From Lentilitoribacter sp039986595 (lineage in GTDB: Bacteria; Pseudomonadota; Alphaproteobacteria; Rhizobiales; Rhizobiaceae): a DNA stretch of 64,000 bases. The notes beneath the pieces were generated by a model. That model saw nothing but the letters and a program-made list of their open reading frames with translations, had not been told where the DNA came from and did not search any database. The position numbers and the translations under genes are program-made. The stretch covers positions 124,001 to 188,000 of the forward strand of contig JBDWQJ010000009.1 of assembly GCA_039986595.1 (NCBI GenBank). Reading direction: 5' to 3'. Every line of letters starts with the position of its first letter. The first letter of the stretch is position 1. Shown piece after piece: positions 46,466-55,348 of the stretch.

Positions 46466-47287
46466 ATGCGCATCATCAATCAAAAGCCCTCGCGGTCACT
46501 GGCGTTGTTTTTAGGTATATTGCCATTTATCGCCCTTGTCGTGACCTACGCGATTGCCAGCCATTACAGGCGTTTGGATAATCCTGCCGACAAGCTATTG
46601 CCATCGATTGAACAAATGATGGCGACCTTTTATCGTTTTGCTTTTGTGCCTGATCGTCGCTCTGGGGATTTGCTCCTATGGACTGATACGCTAGATAGCT
46701 TGTTGCGGCTCGGTGCTGGGATTGCGATTGCAACATTGCTGGCGTTAATCATCGGTATCGCGATTGGCTTTATCCCCGTTGTTCGCAGCGCACTTGCTCC
46801 ATTCCTTGCAAGTTTTTCTCTAATCCCACCAATTACGGTTCTGCCGATTTTGTTCATCATCTTTGGTCTTGGTGAAGTTTCTAAAATCGCGCTGATTGTG
46901 TTTGGTACCGCCCCGATTATGATGCGCTCAACTGCGCAAGCCGTAATGGATATTCCGCGCGAGATGATCATCAAGGCTGAAACACTCGGCGCGAGTGTGT
47001 GGCAAATGCTCATGCGTCTTGTGATCCCGCAAACCATGCCCAAACTTATCAGTGCAATACGATTAGCGCTGGTTCCGGGGTGGATCTTCCTCATCTCCGC
47101 TGAAGCGATCGCCTCGACCTCAGGACTTGGCTATCGGGTCTTTTTGGTTCGGCGTTATTTAGCCATGGATGTGATCCTGCCATACGTCATTTGGATCACG
47201 CTTTTAGCCTTTTTGATTGACCGATTACTACTCGCGCTTTCGATCAGGATTTTCCCTTGGCATCATCTTGAGGGAGAAAGTCTATGA
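46466..47287 (+). CDS. ABC transporter permease, guanidine operon
   Basis: 273 residues with six hydrophobic helices, a BPD_transp_1 permease of the SsuC/TauC type. The EAA loop is EMIIKAETLGASVWQMLMRLVIPQTMP (residues ~170-196), the contact for the ATPase. It is preceded by the substrate-binding gene and overlaps the ATPase start (ATGA). With these it forms a three-part importer for the guanidine operon. Confidence 0.88.
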   Translation: MRIINQKPSRSLALFLGILPFIALVVTYAIASHYRRLDNPADKLLPSIEQMMATFYRFAFVPDRRSGDLLLWTDTLDSLLRLGAGIAIATLLALIIGIAIGFIPVVRSALAPFLASFSLIPPITVLPILFIIFGLGEVSKIALIVFGTAPIMMRSTAQAVMDIPREMIIKAETLGASVWQMLMRLVIPQTMPKLISAIRLALVPGWIFLISAEAIASTSGLGYRVFLVRRYLAMDVILPYVIWITLLAFLIDRLLLALSIRIFPWHHLEGESL

Positions 47288-48084
47288 GCGCGCAAGACAC
47301 CCTTATTTCAGCTCAAAACATTGAGAAATACTACGACCAGGTTCCTGTGTTGGAGCGCATTAATATCGATGTCGAAAAAGGTGCTTTCTGCACTATAGTT
47401 GGCGCGTCTGGCTGCGGTAAATCAACCTTCTTGCGCATGTTATTATCGCAAGAGCTACCAACCCGCGGTCAAATTTTGCTCGATGGCGAAAAGCTACCTG
47501 ATGAGCCCACAGCAGATCGCGGTATTGTGTTTCAGAAATACTCAGTCTTCCCTCACCTTACCGTGGAAGGAAATTTGCTGCTAAGCCAGGAATTTGATGC
47601 AGCGCCGTTGACCGGAAAGCTGTTTGGAAATGCTAAAAAAGCTGCGCTTGATAAAGTCAATGAAACGCTTGATAAAATTGGCCTTTCCGCTGCCCGCGAT
47701 AAATTCCCATCGCAGTTATCTGGCGGTATGCAACAGCGTTTAGCCATAGCGCAGGCGCTGCTGAAAGAACCCAAAATTCTATTGTTAGACGAGCCATTTG
47801 GCGCTCTTGATCCAGGCATTCGGCTGGATATGCATGAGTTACTATTGGCGCTCTGGCAAGATTTAAACATGACCATCTTCATGGTGACCCATGATTTAAA
47901 CGAAGCTTTTAAACTTGGGACCCGCATGCTGGTTTTTGACAAAATCCGCCACGACCCACATGCGCCAAATGCCTATGGCGCAACCATTACCTACGACTTG
48001 AATATAGCAAGTTGTACCCAATCAAACTCGCAAGACGCAGAGATGTACTTTGCTAAAGCACCTAATTCTACTGAGGAGACATAA
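47284..48084 (+). CDS. ABC transporter ATPase, guanidine operon
   Basis: 266 residues, single ATPase of the SsuB/TauB/NrtD type. Walker A GASGCGKST (~39-47), Q-loop FQKYSVFPHL, signature LSGGMQQR, Walker B ILLLDEP and the H-loop VTHD are intact. The C-terminal ~45 residues (after FDKIRHDPHAPNAYG) are a tail also present in urea-carboxylase-associated ATPases. Starts inside the permease stop and ends immediately before the hydrolase ATG. Confidence 0.9.
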   Translation: MSAQDTLISAQNIEKYYDQVPVLERINIDVEKGAFCTIVGASGCGKSTFLRMLLSQELPTRGQILLDGEKLPDEPTADRGIVFQKYSVFPHLTVEGNLLLSQEFDAAPLTGKLFGNAKKAALDKVNETLDKIGLSAARDKFPSQLSGGMQQRLAIAQALLKEPKILLLDEPFGALDPGIRLDMHELLLALWQDLNMTIFMVTHDLNEAFKLGTRMLVFDKIRHDPHAPNAYGATITYDLNIASCTQSNSQDAEMYFAKAPNSTEET

Positions 48085-49353
48085 ATGTTTGATCTGTTTA
48101 CCGATAAAAGAGCGCGGCACGTACACAAGGTGGGCGTTGAAAATCGGAAACCGACTTCACGCGCGCACCACCCTGATTTTGACAAGCTGCAGATGAAAGG
48201 TTGGAAGTCTGTCCAACGCGAAGCTGAGCTGCCAAGCGATGCTTGGAAGCGAGAGCAAAAGTGGGCGCTTCGGATGGGTTTAACCGGTGCTGATAGCATC
48301 GAGGATAAAACGATCCCAACATTTGCGCGTGGTGAATTACCGCATTATGCAGGTATCAACACGTTCCTAAAAGCACCTTATATTGAAGATGCAACGCGTG
48401 TGGGTGACTACGATGCTGCGATTATTGGTGTGCCTTTTGATGGTGGCACGACGTATCGCCCGGGCACGCGTTTTGGCCCGCAGGGAGTGCGCAAAATTTC
48501 TGCACTTTATACACCTTACAACTACGAAATGGGCATTGATCTTCGTGAACAAATGACCCTGTGTGACGTTGGCGATGTATTTACCATCCCGGCCAATATT
48601 GAAAAGACCTTTGATCAAGTCACACGTGCTGTGAGCCATGTGGCGTCATCCGGTGCGCTGCCAATTATCATCGGCGGTGATCACTCAATCGGTTTCCCGT
48701 GTGTGCGCGGTATCGCAAATTGTACTTCCAAACGTATCGGTATCGTTCACTTTGATCGTCACATTGATATCCAAGAAAAAGATCTTGATGAGCGCATGCA
48801 CACAACGCCTTGGTTCCATGCGACTGATCTTGCCAATGTGCCTGCCGTTAATCTGGTTCAAGTTGGTATTGGTGGCTGGCAGGTGCCACGCGATGGGGTG
48901 AAGGTTGCGCGTGATCGCAACACCAATATTTTTACCATGCGCGATATTGAAGAGCTGGGCCTAGCAGAAACTGCCGCTCGTGCGCTCGAACTTGCATGGA
49001 AAGATGCAGATGCTGTTTATATCTCGTTTGATATCGATAGTGTCGATTGTGGATTTGTTCCCGGTACTGGTTGGCCGGAACCGGGTGGGTTCTTGCCACG
49101 TGAAGCGCTCGAACTCGTATCACTAGTTGCCAAAGAAGGTATTTGCGGTCTGGAAGTGGTGGAAGTTTCACCGCCTTATGATTGTTCCGATATTACCGCA
49201 CTTTTGGCAACGCGCGTGATTGTTGATGTGCTTGGAACGCTTGTGTCGCACGGCAAAATGGGTGCGCATAAACATATCATCGATAAGCCTGTAACCATTG
49301 AACCTGGTCCAGATACACCAACAGACGGATGGAGCTTGAAGCCAAATGGGTAG
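48085..49353 (+). CDS. gdmH: Guanidine hydrolase (GdmH-type ureohydrolase)
   Basis: 422 residues, ureohydrolase fold, longer than ordinary agmatinases owing to an ~85-residue N-terminal extension. Metal ligands are visible: H200 (GGDHS), H222 (HFDRH), D224, H226 and D228 (DRHID), D316 and D318 (SFDIDSVD). The replacement of the usual DAH by DRH and the segment CGFVPGTGWPEPGG match the clade of nickel-dependent guanidine hydrolases described in cyanobacteria (GdmH), which split guanidine into ammonia and urea. The guanidine-I riboswitch and importer in the same operon strongly support this. It begins one base after the ATPase stop and overlaps the His-rich gene by 8 bases. Confidence 0.9.
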   Translation: MFDLFTDKRARHVHKVGVENRKPTSRAHHPDFDKLQMKGWKSVQREAELPSDAWKREQKWALRMGLTGADSIEDKTIPTFARGELPHYAGINTFLKAPYIEDATRVGDYDAAIIGVPFDGGTTYRPGTRFGPQGVRKISALYTPYNYEMGIDLREQMTLCDVGDVFTIPANIEKTFDQVTRAVSHVASSGALPIIIGGDHSIGFPCVRGIANCTSKRIGIVHFDRHIDIQEKDLDERMHTTPWFHATDLANVPAVNLVQVGIGGWQVPRDGVKVARDRNTNIFTMRDIEELGLAETAARALELAWKDADAVYISFDIDSVDCGFVPGTGWPEPGGFLPREALELVSLVAKEGICGLEVVEVSPPYDCSDITALLATRVIVDVLGTLVSHGKMGAHKHIIDKPVTIEPGPDTPTDGWSLKPNG

Positions 49354-49810
49354 ACATCATCATCACTCACATGACCACAATCATGGCCACGAGCATGATC
49401 ATAGCCATGATCATCCACATACGCATAATCATGAGCATGATCATCTGCACAGCCATGTGCATGGTGATAGCGGTTCTGAGCAGCGTGCAGAATTGCAAAC
49501 CCTTGCGACACAATTTGTCGATGGTTTTCGTGAAGCTAAAGACAAAACCAGCTATTTGCGCTTGGCGCGCGTCGACTTCCAACGACTTGGAAGCGATGGA
49601 CTGACCATGCATTTGGTTGACACCAACATCACATCAAATTGGCAAATTGGGACGGCTTCACCTGCATTCGGCTCGCGTGAACTTGTTTACATGCCCTTCC
49701 CCGGAGAGATGGTCTCAGAACGAGAAACCATGACATTTACTTATGTCTCTTTCACCGAGCGTGAAGATGTGGACCTTATGACAATACTTAAATCAAACCT
49801 TCAAGAATAG
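49346..49810 (+). CDS. Histidine-rich protein coupled to gdmH, probable nickel handler
   Basis: 154 residues. Residues 4-39 hold 20 histidines, mostly alternating with Asp, Glu, Asn or Ser, like the metal stores of HypB, UreE and SlyD. The remaining ~110 residues form a folded domain I do not recognise (QTLATQFVDGFREAKDKTSYLRLARVDF ... LVDTNITSNWQIGTASPAFGSRELVYMPFPGEM). Its ATG lies inside the gdmH stop (8-base overlap), so it is made with the hydrolase. GdmH enzymes need nickel and, in cyanobacteria, HypA/HypB-like helpers; no such helper is present here, so this protein is a candidate replacement. Function is inferred. Confidence 0.75.
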   Translation: MGRHHHHSHDHNHGHEHDHSHDHPHTHNHEHDHLHSHVHGDSGSEQRAELQTLATQFVDGFREAKDKTSYLRLARVDFQRLGSDGLTMHLVDTNITSNWQIGTASPAFGSRELVYMPFPGEMVSERETMTFTYVSFTEREDVDLMTILKSNLQE

Positions 49811-49820
49811 GATAAACCCG

Positions 49821-50003
49821 TTGGAAAAATTAAGCCTAACACTCACAACACTCTTAGTTTCATCGTCTGCTGCATTGGCGCATCCAAGCATGCATCACAC
49901 AGGTAATGAAAGCCTAATGCATGACGCAAATTTCGTGCTTTTCGGTATCGCAGCATTGGTGATTGGCACAGCAATTGTGCGCAAAGTATTTGCCAAGCGT
50001 TAA
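49821..50003 (+). CDS. 60-residue His-containing membrane protein, end of guanidine operon
   Basis: Starts at a TTG preceded by AGGATAA. A signal-peptide-like helix ends in LAHPSMHHTG, with a second helix (FVLFGIAALVIGTAIVRKVF) and a basic tail. The 'ALAHP' start recalls HupE/UreJ nickel permeases, but the protein is far too short for that family and lacks its other helices. It may sit in the inner membrane with its histidines outside. Position after the His-rich gene, 10 bases away, suggests a role in metal delivery; unproven. Confidence 0.6.
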   Translation: MEKLSLTLTTLLVSSSAALAHPSMHHTGNESLMHDANFVLFGIAALVIGTAIVRKVFAKR

Positions 50004-50021
50004 ATCACACATTCGCAGTGT

Positions 50022-51173
50022 TTAGCTCGATAGCTTATCGCCAAGCTTTTCGAGCATCTTTAAGCACTGCGAAAGTTGATCAATTTCAACGAACTCGTTT
50101 GCTTTGTGGGCTTGGTCAATTGATCCTGGCCCACACACAACCACATCCATCCCGATAGATTGAAAAATCCCCGCCTCAGTTCCAAAAGGCACGACATCTG
50201 CGGTATTTGCACCGGTTAATTCTGAGACAATTCGCAAGGCTTCATTTTTATCGGTTGGCATTAAATCCATCACTTCACCGATGATATCAGTTTGGATGGA
50301 GGCATCTGGATAAATTTCCAACATCTTTGGTAAAAGCACATCTTCGCAATAGCGTTTCATCGAAGATTTCACAAAATCAGCATCGCTTGTCTGCACAGGA
50401 CGCATTTCCCAATCAATTTGCGCTTTTGCTGCGATGACATTTGGCACACGACCGCCATTTAACGCGCCAATATTAATCGTCGTCCAGGGTGGATCAAACC
50501 GGTTTTTAGGTGCCATTGATTTTAGCTCCTCGCGCAGCTCTAATAGGCGCGTGACATACCGCACGGCATATTCCACAGCATTCACCCCAGCATCCGGAGA
50601 TGATCCATGCCCTTCTAAACCTTGGATACGCGTTCTATATTCATAGCATCCCTTATGCCCTTCAATAATGCGCATAGATGTTGGTTCACCGATGATCGCG
50701 ACAGATGGTTTTATCGCACGAGCTTCAAGCTCTTTGGCCAAGTGACCTGCGCCAATGCATCCGGTTTCCTCATCATATGTGAAGGCAAAATGTAATGGTT
50801 TGTCGCGCACTTGTTTTGCAAAACTTGGCGCCATGGCAAGCGTTGTTGCGATAAAACCCTTCATATCGCATGTGCCGCGACCGAAAAGTTTACCATCGCG
50901 CTCAACCATTTCAAATGGGTCGCTATCCCAATCCTGATCTGTGACAGGCACCACATCACTATGGCCGGATAAAACGATACCGCCATCGGTATTTGGACCA
51001 AGTGTTGCAAACATATTTGCTTTTTTACCGCTCTCATCATGAAATACATCAACCGATGCACCGCAACCTTCAAGCCGGTTAGACAAATAATCGATCATTG
51101 CCAAATTACTGTCAGCAGAAACCGTTGGAAAAGCGATCAAATCTGACAAGATCTTTTTGGTTTCTTCAATCAT
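50022..51173 (-). CDS. M20-family deacylase (ArgE/acetylornithine-deacetylase-like)
   Basis: 383 residues. M20 metallopeptidase with zinc ligands in LSGHSDVVPV and GRGTCDMKGFIA, catalytic DEETGCIGAGHL and GEPTSMRIIEGHKG, a dimerisation lid in the middle, and a final FGTEAGIFQSIGMDVVVCGPGSIDQAHKANEFV. By sequence it looks like an N-acetylornithine deacetylase. It follows the ectoine-hydrolase-like gene by 4 bp; in that setting it could deacetylate N-acetyl-diaminobutyrate, the job usually done by DoeB. Convergent with the guanidine operon. Confidence 0.85.
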   Translation of the reverse strand: MIEETKKILSDLIAFPTVSADSNLAMIDYLSNRLEGCGASVDVFHDESGKKANMFATLGPNTDGGIVLSGHSDVVPVTDQDWDSDPFEMVERDGKLFGRGTCDMKGFIATTLAMAPSFAKQVRDKPLHFAFTYDEETGCIGAGHLAKELEARAIKPSVAIIGEPTSMRIIEGHKGCYEYRTRIQGLEGHGSSPDAGVNAVEYAVRYVTRLLELREELKSMAPKNRFDPPWTTINIGALNGGRVPNVIAAKAQIDWEMRPVQTSDADFVKSSMKRYCEDVLLPKMLEIYPDASIQTDIIGEVMDLMPTDKNEALRIVSELTGANTADVVPFGTEAGIFQSIGMDVVVCGPGSIDQAHKANEFVEIDQLSQCLKMLEKLGDKLSS

Positions 51174-51177
51174 CGCT

Positions 51178-52362
51178 TTATCCTTTTACAAAAAGCTTCC
51201 GCTCAACGTCACACAGAGTTTCCGCAGCACCATCTTCGCGGATGAGAATTGTTTCTGTGGTTTCTAAACCCCACGCATCCATCCATAATGCTGGCATAAA
51301 GTGGAACACCATGCCAGCTTGCAATTCTGTAGTATCTTCCGCTCGGATTGAGGCTGTGCGCTCACCCCAATCAGGGGGGTAACTGAGACCAATTGGATAT
51401 CCCATGCGGCCTGACTTTTCGATCCCGTGCTTATCCATCACTTTCATAAAGGCATTTGAAATATCGCAGGTTCGGTTACCCGCGCGCGCTGCATCCAATC
51501 CCGCCTCTATTCCTTCTAATTGCGCGTCTTCAGCCCGACGCATTTCATCAGGTGGTGTGCCCAGAAAAACAGTTCGGCAAAGCGGTGCGTGATATCGACG
51601 ATAACAGCCAGACAGCTCAAAGAAAGTCGCCTCACCTTCACGCATTGGGGTTCCATCCCAGGTTAAATGCGCCGCCGTTGCATCCAATCCAGATGGCGTG
51701 AGCGGCACAATGGCTGGATAATCCCCCCAATCATTATCAACTCCGGTGATCCCCGCATGCATGATATCTGCAACGAGATCATTTTTGCGAACACCAATAT
51801 CTGCGCGATCAATTGCTGTATTGATCACCTTTTCAGATATGCGCGCTGCTTTTCTGATGAATGCAATCTCAGCCTCTGATTTAATCAAACGCTGCCAGTT
51901 TACCAAAGCTGTTGCATCGATGATGTTTGCGCTAGAAAGCTCGCGGGTAAGCACATCATGCGCTTTGGCAGAATAGTAATAATTCTCCATCTCAACACCG
52001 ATGCATGCCTGTTCCAAACCATTGGTTTTGAATATTTTGGCCAGATCTTGCATGGGGTGAATTTCAGTTGATTGCACATAACGATCATCATAGCCGATAA
52101 TATTTTCAGCATGCATCCAACAGGTTCTTCGCCCACCCATCATATCCATGTGACGGCCCCACCAAATGGGCTCTCCATCCATTTTTAAAATGACGCCCTG
52201 ATGAACATAAAAGGACCAACCATCATACCCTGTCAGCCATGCTTGATTGGAAGGGTCGGTGACAAATATTGCATCCAATCCCGCCTTCACCATCGCAAGA
52301 CGCGTTTTGGCAATCCGCCTTTCATATTCGGTAATTTCAAATGGTGTTTTTAATTGAGCCAT
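51178..52362 (-). CDS. doeA: Ectoine hydrolase-like M24 enzyme (DoeA/EutD)
   Basis: 394 residues, creatinase/aminopeptidase-P fold. Segments DPSNQAWLTGYDGWSFYVHQ, VGVEMENYYYSAKA-like region, DATALVNWQRLIKS, YRRYHAPLCRTVFLG and GYPIGLSYPPDWGERTAS match the ectoine hydrolase subgroup, which opens ectoine to N-acetyl-2,4-diaminobutyrate. ATG 52362 is chosen for the AAGGGA site before it; a longer frame overlaps the upstream aminotransferase. Middle gene of a three-gene operon. Creatinase itself is less likely given the start and end motifs. Confidence 0.8.
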   Translation of the reverse strand: MAQLKTPFEITEYERRIAKTRLAMVKAGLDAIFVTDPSNQAWLTGYDGWSFYVHQGVILKMDGEPIWWGRHMDMMGGRRTCWMHAENIIGYDDRYVQSTEIHPMQDLAKIFKTNGLEQACIGVEMENYYYSAKAHDVLTRELSSANIIDATALVNWQRLIKSEAEIAFIRKAARISEKVINTAIDRADIGVRKNDLVADIMHAGITGVDNDWGDYPAIVPLTPSGLDATAAHLTWDGTPMREGEATFFELSGCYRRYHAPLCRTVFLGTPPDEMRRAEDAQLEGIEAGLDAARAGNRTCDISNAFMKVMDKHGIEKSGRMGYPIGLSYPPDWGERTASIRAEDTTELQAGMVFHFMPALWMDAWGLETTETILIREDGAAETLCDVERKLFVKG

Positions 52363-52384
52363 CACATGATCCCTTATTGAAGTA

Positions 52385-53758
52385 TCAACCCAAAACTGTT
52401 TTGACCGCTTGATGCGTTGCAGCAACGATTTGATCTGCTTCTGATTTGGTTAAACAAAATGGCGGCGCAAAACCTAAAATGTCACCTTGCGGCATGGCGC
52501 GCGCAATGACGTTATTTTGCTCAAGCAATTTTGCAGCAATCTGAGGTCCGATCTTATCGCTCGCATTAAAGAAACTACGCGTCTGTTTACCTGCAACAAA
52601 TTCAACCGCACAGATCATCCCCTCACCACGGACATCGCCAACATTTGCATGATCTGCCAATGCAGATGCCATTTCAGCAATTAGATAATCGCCAACACTT
52701 CCTGCATTTTCAACCAGGCCTAGTTTGTCGATCAATTCTAAATTGGCCACACCTGCTGCTGCGCCAATTGGGTGGGCTGAATACGTCCAACCATGACCAA
52801 TAGGGCCATTTTCATCAGTGCCTTGCTCAAGCACTGACCACATTTTCTCAGATACAATCGAACCAGATAATGGCGCATAAGCTGAGGTTAAACCCTTTGC
52901 AATTGTTATCAAATCAGGACGCATGCCATAATGTTCTGAGCCGAACATCGTTCCCAGACGACCAAAACCAGTGACCACCTCGTCTGCGATCAGCAAAATA
53001 TCATGACGATCTAATACTTTTTGTATCGCAGGCCAATAACCTTGTGGTGGTGGTACAATGCCGCCGGTACCTAAGATAGGTTCACCAATAAAAGCGGCAA
53101 TCGTATCTGCACCTTCCTTGTCGATAAGCGCTTCAAGTTCTGTCACACAATGGGCAACAAACTCTTCTTCACTTTGGGAAAGATCATCGCGGCGGAAGTA
53201 ATATGGTGCCTCAGTATGAACAACTTGCGAAAGTGGTAGATCAAACTTCTTATGAAAAAGCTCGAGCCCTGTTAGCGAACCCGTCATCAATCCCGAGCCG
53301 TGATAGCCGCGCCAACGAGAAATGATCTTTTTCTTTTCAGGGCGGCCTAAGATATTATTATAATACCAGACAAGTTTAATGTTGGTTTCATTAGCGTCCG
53401 ATCCAGATTGACCGAAATAGACTTTCGACATGTGATCTGGGGCGCGGTCAAGCACCATTTTAGCAAGTGTGATGGAGGCTTCGGTGCCATGGCCAACATA
53501 GGAATGATAATATGCAAGTTCTTTTGCTTGTTCAGCAATAGCATCAGCAATTTCAGAGCGCCCATAGCCAACATTTACGCAATATAGCCCCGCAAATGCA
53601 TCTAAAAGCCTGTTACCATCTCGGTCTTCAATATGACAACCAGAACCTCCGGTGATGACGCGTTGTGGCACGTTTCCACGAGCAAATTCGGCAAGATGGG
53701 TTGACGGATGAAAGAAATTTTCGCGATCCCATTCTTCAAGTTTATCATTGTGTAGCAT
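52385..53758 (-). CDS. Class III aminotransferase (DoeD-like)
   Basis: 457 residues, PLP-dependent. It includes FGQSGSDANETNIKLVWYYNN, SRWRGYHGSGLMTGSLTG, IADEVVTGFGRLGTMFGSEHY and the PLP lysine in ITIAKGLTSAYAPLSG. It is the first gene of the operon with the ectoine-hydrolase-like enzyme, which suggests transamination of diaminobutyrate to aspartate semialdehyde (DoeD role); beta-alanine, putrescine or taurine:pyruvate transaminases share the fold, so specificity is inferred. AAGGA lies before ATG 53758. The 53759-54017 gap upstream shows no further gene. Confidence 0.8.
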   Translation of the reverse strand: MLHNDKLEEWDRENFFHPSTHLAEFARGNVPQRVITGGSGCHIEDRDGNRLLDAFAGLYCVNVGYGRSEIADAIAEQAKELAYYHSYVGHGTEASITLAKMVLDRAPDHMSKVYFGQSGSDANETNIKLVWYYNNILGRPEKKKIISRWRGYHGSGLMTGSLTGLELFHKKFDLPLSQVVHTEAPYYFRRDDLSQSEEEFVAHCVTELEALIDKEGADTIAAFIGEPILGTGGIVPPPQGYWPAIQKVLDRHDILLIADEVVTGFGRLGTMFGSEHYGMRPDLITIAKGLTSAYAPLSGSIVSEKMWSVLEQGTDENGPIGHGWTYSAHPIGAAAGVANLELIDKLGLVENAGSVGDYLIAEMASALADHANVGDVRGEGMICAVEFVAGKQTRSFFNASDKIGPQIAAKLLEQNNVIARAMPQGDILGFAPPFCLTKSEADQIVAATHQAVKTVLG

Positions 53759-54017
53759 GGTTTGATCCTTAGCTTTGACGGCGCGCCGCCCTTTTGAAAC
53801 AAAAGAGCCCGCCGCACGCTTTAGATCGATAATAGACCCAGACTGTGAGCAGACAGGCTCCGCTCACCTAAGCAGCAGCGCGCAATGCCTTTATTGCCAA
53901 GGTATGATCAAATTGAACCATTTTGAAATGCAAAGATCAACTTTATTTTTTATATAAAAATATCGATGTCGTGCGAGGTTTTAGGGATAGGGATCGTCAC
54001 TCAGCCGACAACATTAT

Positions 54018-54551
54018 TCATTTATTCGTTTGATGAGTTCCAAATCGGATTCTTTGCCAAATACGTTCATGAAAGAAATATAAAAACAATTTGGTGATCA
54101 CTTCAAAACTACCGATAGAAAATGCAGTCAGAAGATTGCCGGTAAAGAACCAGGCGAGCAACATCGTATCCAGCGACGCTAAAACACGCCAAGTAGCAGT
54201 TTTTGCCACCGAGCGCGCTTTGGTTTCCGGCATTTCGCCATATGCCGTATTCTTACCCCACGGCACGCGCGTCCAAGCTTGTTCATGGGCACTATAGATA
54301 ATTAGTTTTGTCACCACCTCAGCGATAGCGATATAGCCCGCAGTGTGGATGATGTTCCCACCTTCTTCAACGAGATTTAGTCCAAACCATGGGGCCAAAA
54401 ATGTGATAATGAGAAAGGACAATAAAAATGTGTCCAGCGTGCCAACGACACGCCAGGAAACAGCTTTTGCAAAGGAACGTTTGACACTATCGCGCGGAGA
54501 CTTATCTTGCGCAGAATTATGCGTTTCTTCGCGACTTATTTGAGCAGTCAT
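54018..54551 (-). CDS. DUF2061 membrane protein with two repeats
   Basis: 177 residues containing two DUF2061 repeats (~28-95 and ~108-170). Each repeat starts with A[KV][AT]xSWRVVGTLDTFLLSF or TATWRVLASLDTMLLAWF, and ends with a H-E-[QR]-x-W motif (SAHEQAWTRVPWGK, FHERIWQRIRFG). DUF2061 is a small membrane domain, often found beside sulfate-assimilation genes. Here its upstream neighbour, 36 bp away on the same strand, is a CysH relative, so the pair form an operon. Role unknown. Confidence 0.85.
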   Translation of the reverse strand: MTAQISREETHNSAQDKSPRDSVKRSFAKAVSWRVVGTLDTFLLSFLIITFLAPWFGLNLVEEGGNIIHTAGYIAIAEVVTKLIIYSAHEQAWTRVPWGKNTAYGEMPETKARSVAKTATWRVLASLDTMLLAWFFTGNLLTAFSIGSFEVITKLFLYFFHERIWQRIRFGTHQTNK

Positions 54552-54587
54552 GAGTGCGCCTAGCTTTAAGAGTTTAGAGCACTAGCC

Positions 54588-55169
54588 TCATGATCTTGCG
54601 ACATTTTCAATGTTTAGATCGTTGCTTGAGGTAATGATCAAAGCCTCTTGTTCATCCTGGCCTCCCAACCGAGATGGTACTCCAATTGCAGCCAAATTGA
54701 CAGGGATTTCATGCTTTAATACCGCAAGCTCAACCTCATCAGGGGTGAAATCAGCAAGTGGGTTGATCTCAATAACACTTAGATCCTCACGCCAAATAGC
54801 AAATTGAGGCGCCGTATGTAGCTCGGTTTCATCCGCTTCCTGCGATTTATGAGCACTGGTTATCCATACATCAAATTTCTTCAGCGTTTGCGATACATCT
54901 TCATCGAGTTCATTAAATGAGATTTCATAGCGCTCGCTGGTAATTTGGCGCAACACCGCCTGCGCTTTGTGCTTTGCTGTGATATTGGCATACAAAGCCA
55001 CATCACTGCTTTGGGTTGTGAAAAGCCAAGTGAGATATTGGTCTGCCCAATCAAATTTTGACAAGATAGCAGCGCGGCTAAACCGTTCTTTTATAAATAA
55101 AATTCGCTGTTCTAGTGTTAGCTTTGCAAGTCCCTGATTAAGACCTTCAACCATTTTTCTCTCAAACAC
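54588..55169 (-). CDS. Degenerate CysH-like (PAPS/APS reductase-fold) protein
   Basis: 193 residues. Segments align in order with CysH: LTLEQRILFIKERFSRAAILSKF for the N-terminal strand, DVWITSAHKSQ for 'AWITGLRREQS', and EINPLADFTPDEVELAVLKHEIPVN for 'NPLADWTWEDV...P.N'. The protein has no cysteine at all, so it lacks both the FeS-binding and catalytic cysteines, and the P-loop SSFG is replaced by LSKFDW. It cannot be a working reductase; a regulatory or scaffold role, or decay, are options. GTG at 55169 has an ideal AAGGAG site. Cotranscribed with the DUF2061 gene. Confidence 0.65.
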   Translation of the reverse strand: MFERKMVEGLNQGLAKLTLEQRILFIKERFSRAAILSKFDWADQYLTWLFTTQSSDVALYANITAKHKAQAVLRQITSERYEISFNELDEDVSQTLKKFDVWITSAHKSQEADETELHTAPQFAIWREDLSVIEINPLADFTPDEVELAVLKHEIPVNLAAIGVPSRLGGQDEQEALIITSSNDLNIENVARS

Positions 55170-55348
55170 TGGAATCTCCTTTTCAAAATTTCACCTATAA
55201 TGATTAAAAAATGAGACTCTTGAAAGGTACGATTTTCCAAGCTGAGCGGCAAAAGCAGATCAAATTCTCCATGTATGCGGTTACATAAGAAACTTGGTTT
55301 TTTATTTTGAGCTACTCTATTAAGAAAGGGGTAGCTCAAAATTTCGTA

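Noticed and set aside
48085..49353. Calling the ureohydrolase an agmatinase or arginase
   Set aside because: The DRH variant of the metal motif, the CGFVPGTGWPEPGG segment, the long N-terminal extension and the upstream guanidine riboswitch favour guanidine hydrolase.
51178..52362. Creatinase for the M24 enzyme
   Set aside because: Creatine chemistry would fit a guanidine context, but the GYDGWSFYVHQ start and SYPPDWGERT end segments match ectoine hydrolases better.
54588..55169. Functional PAPS reductase
   Set aside because: No cysteine is present in the whole protein and the nucleotide loop is not kept, so reductase chemistry is impossible.
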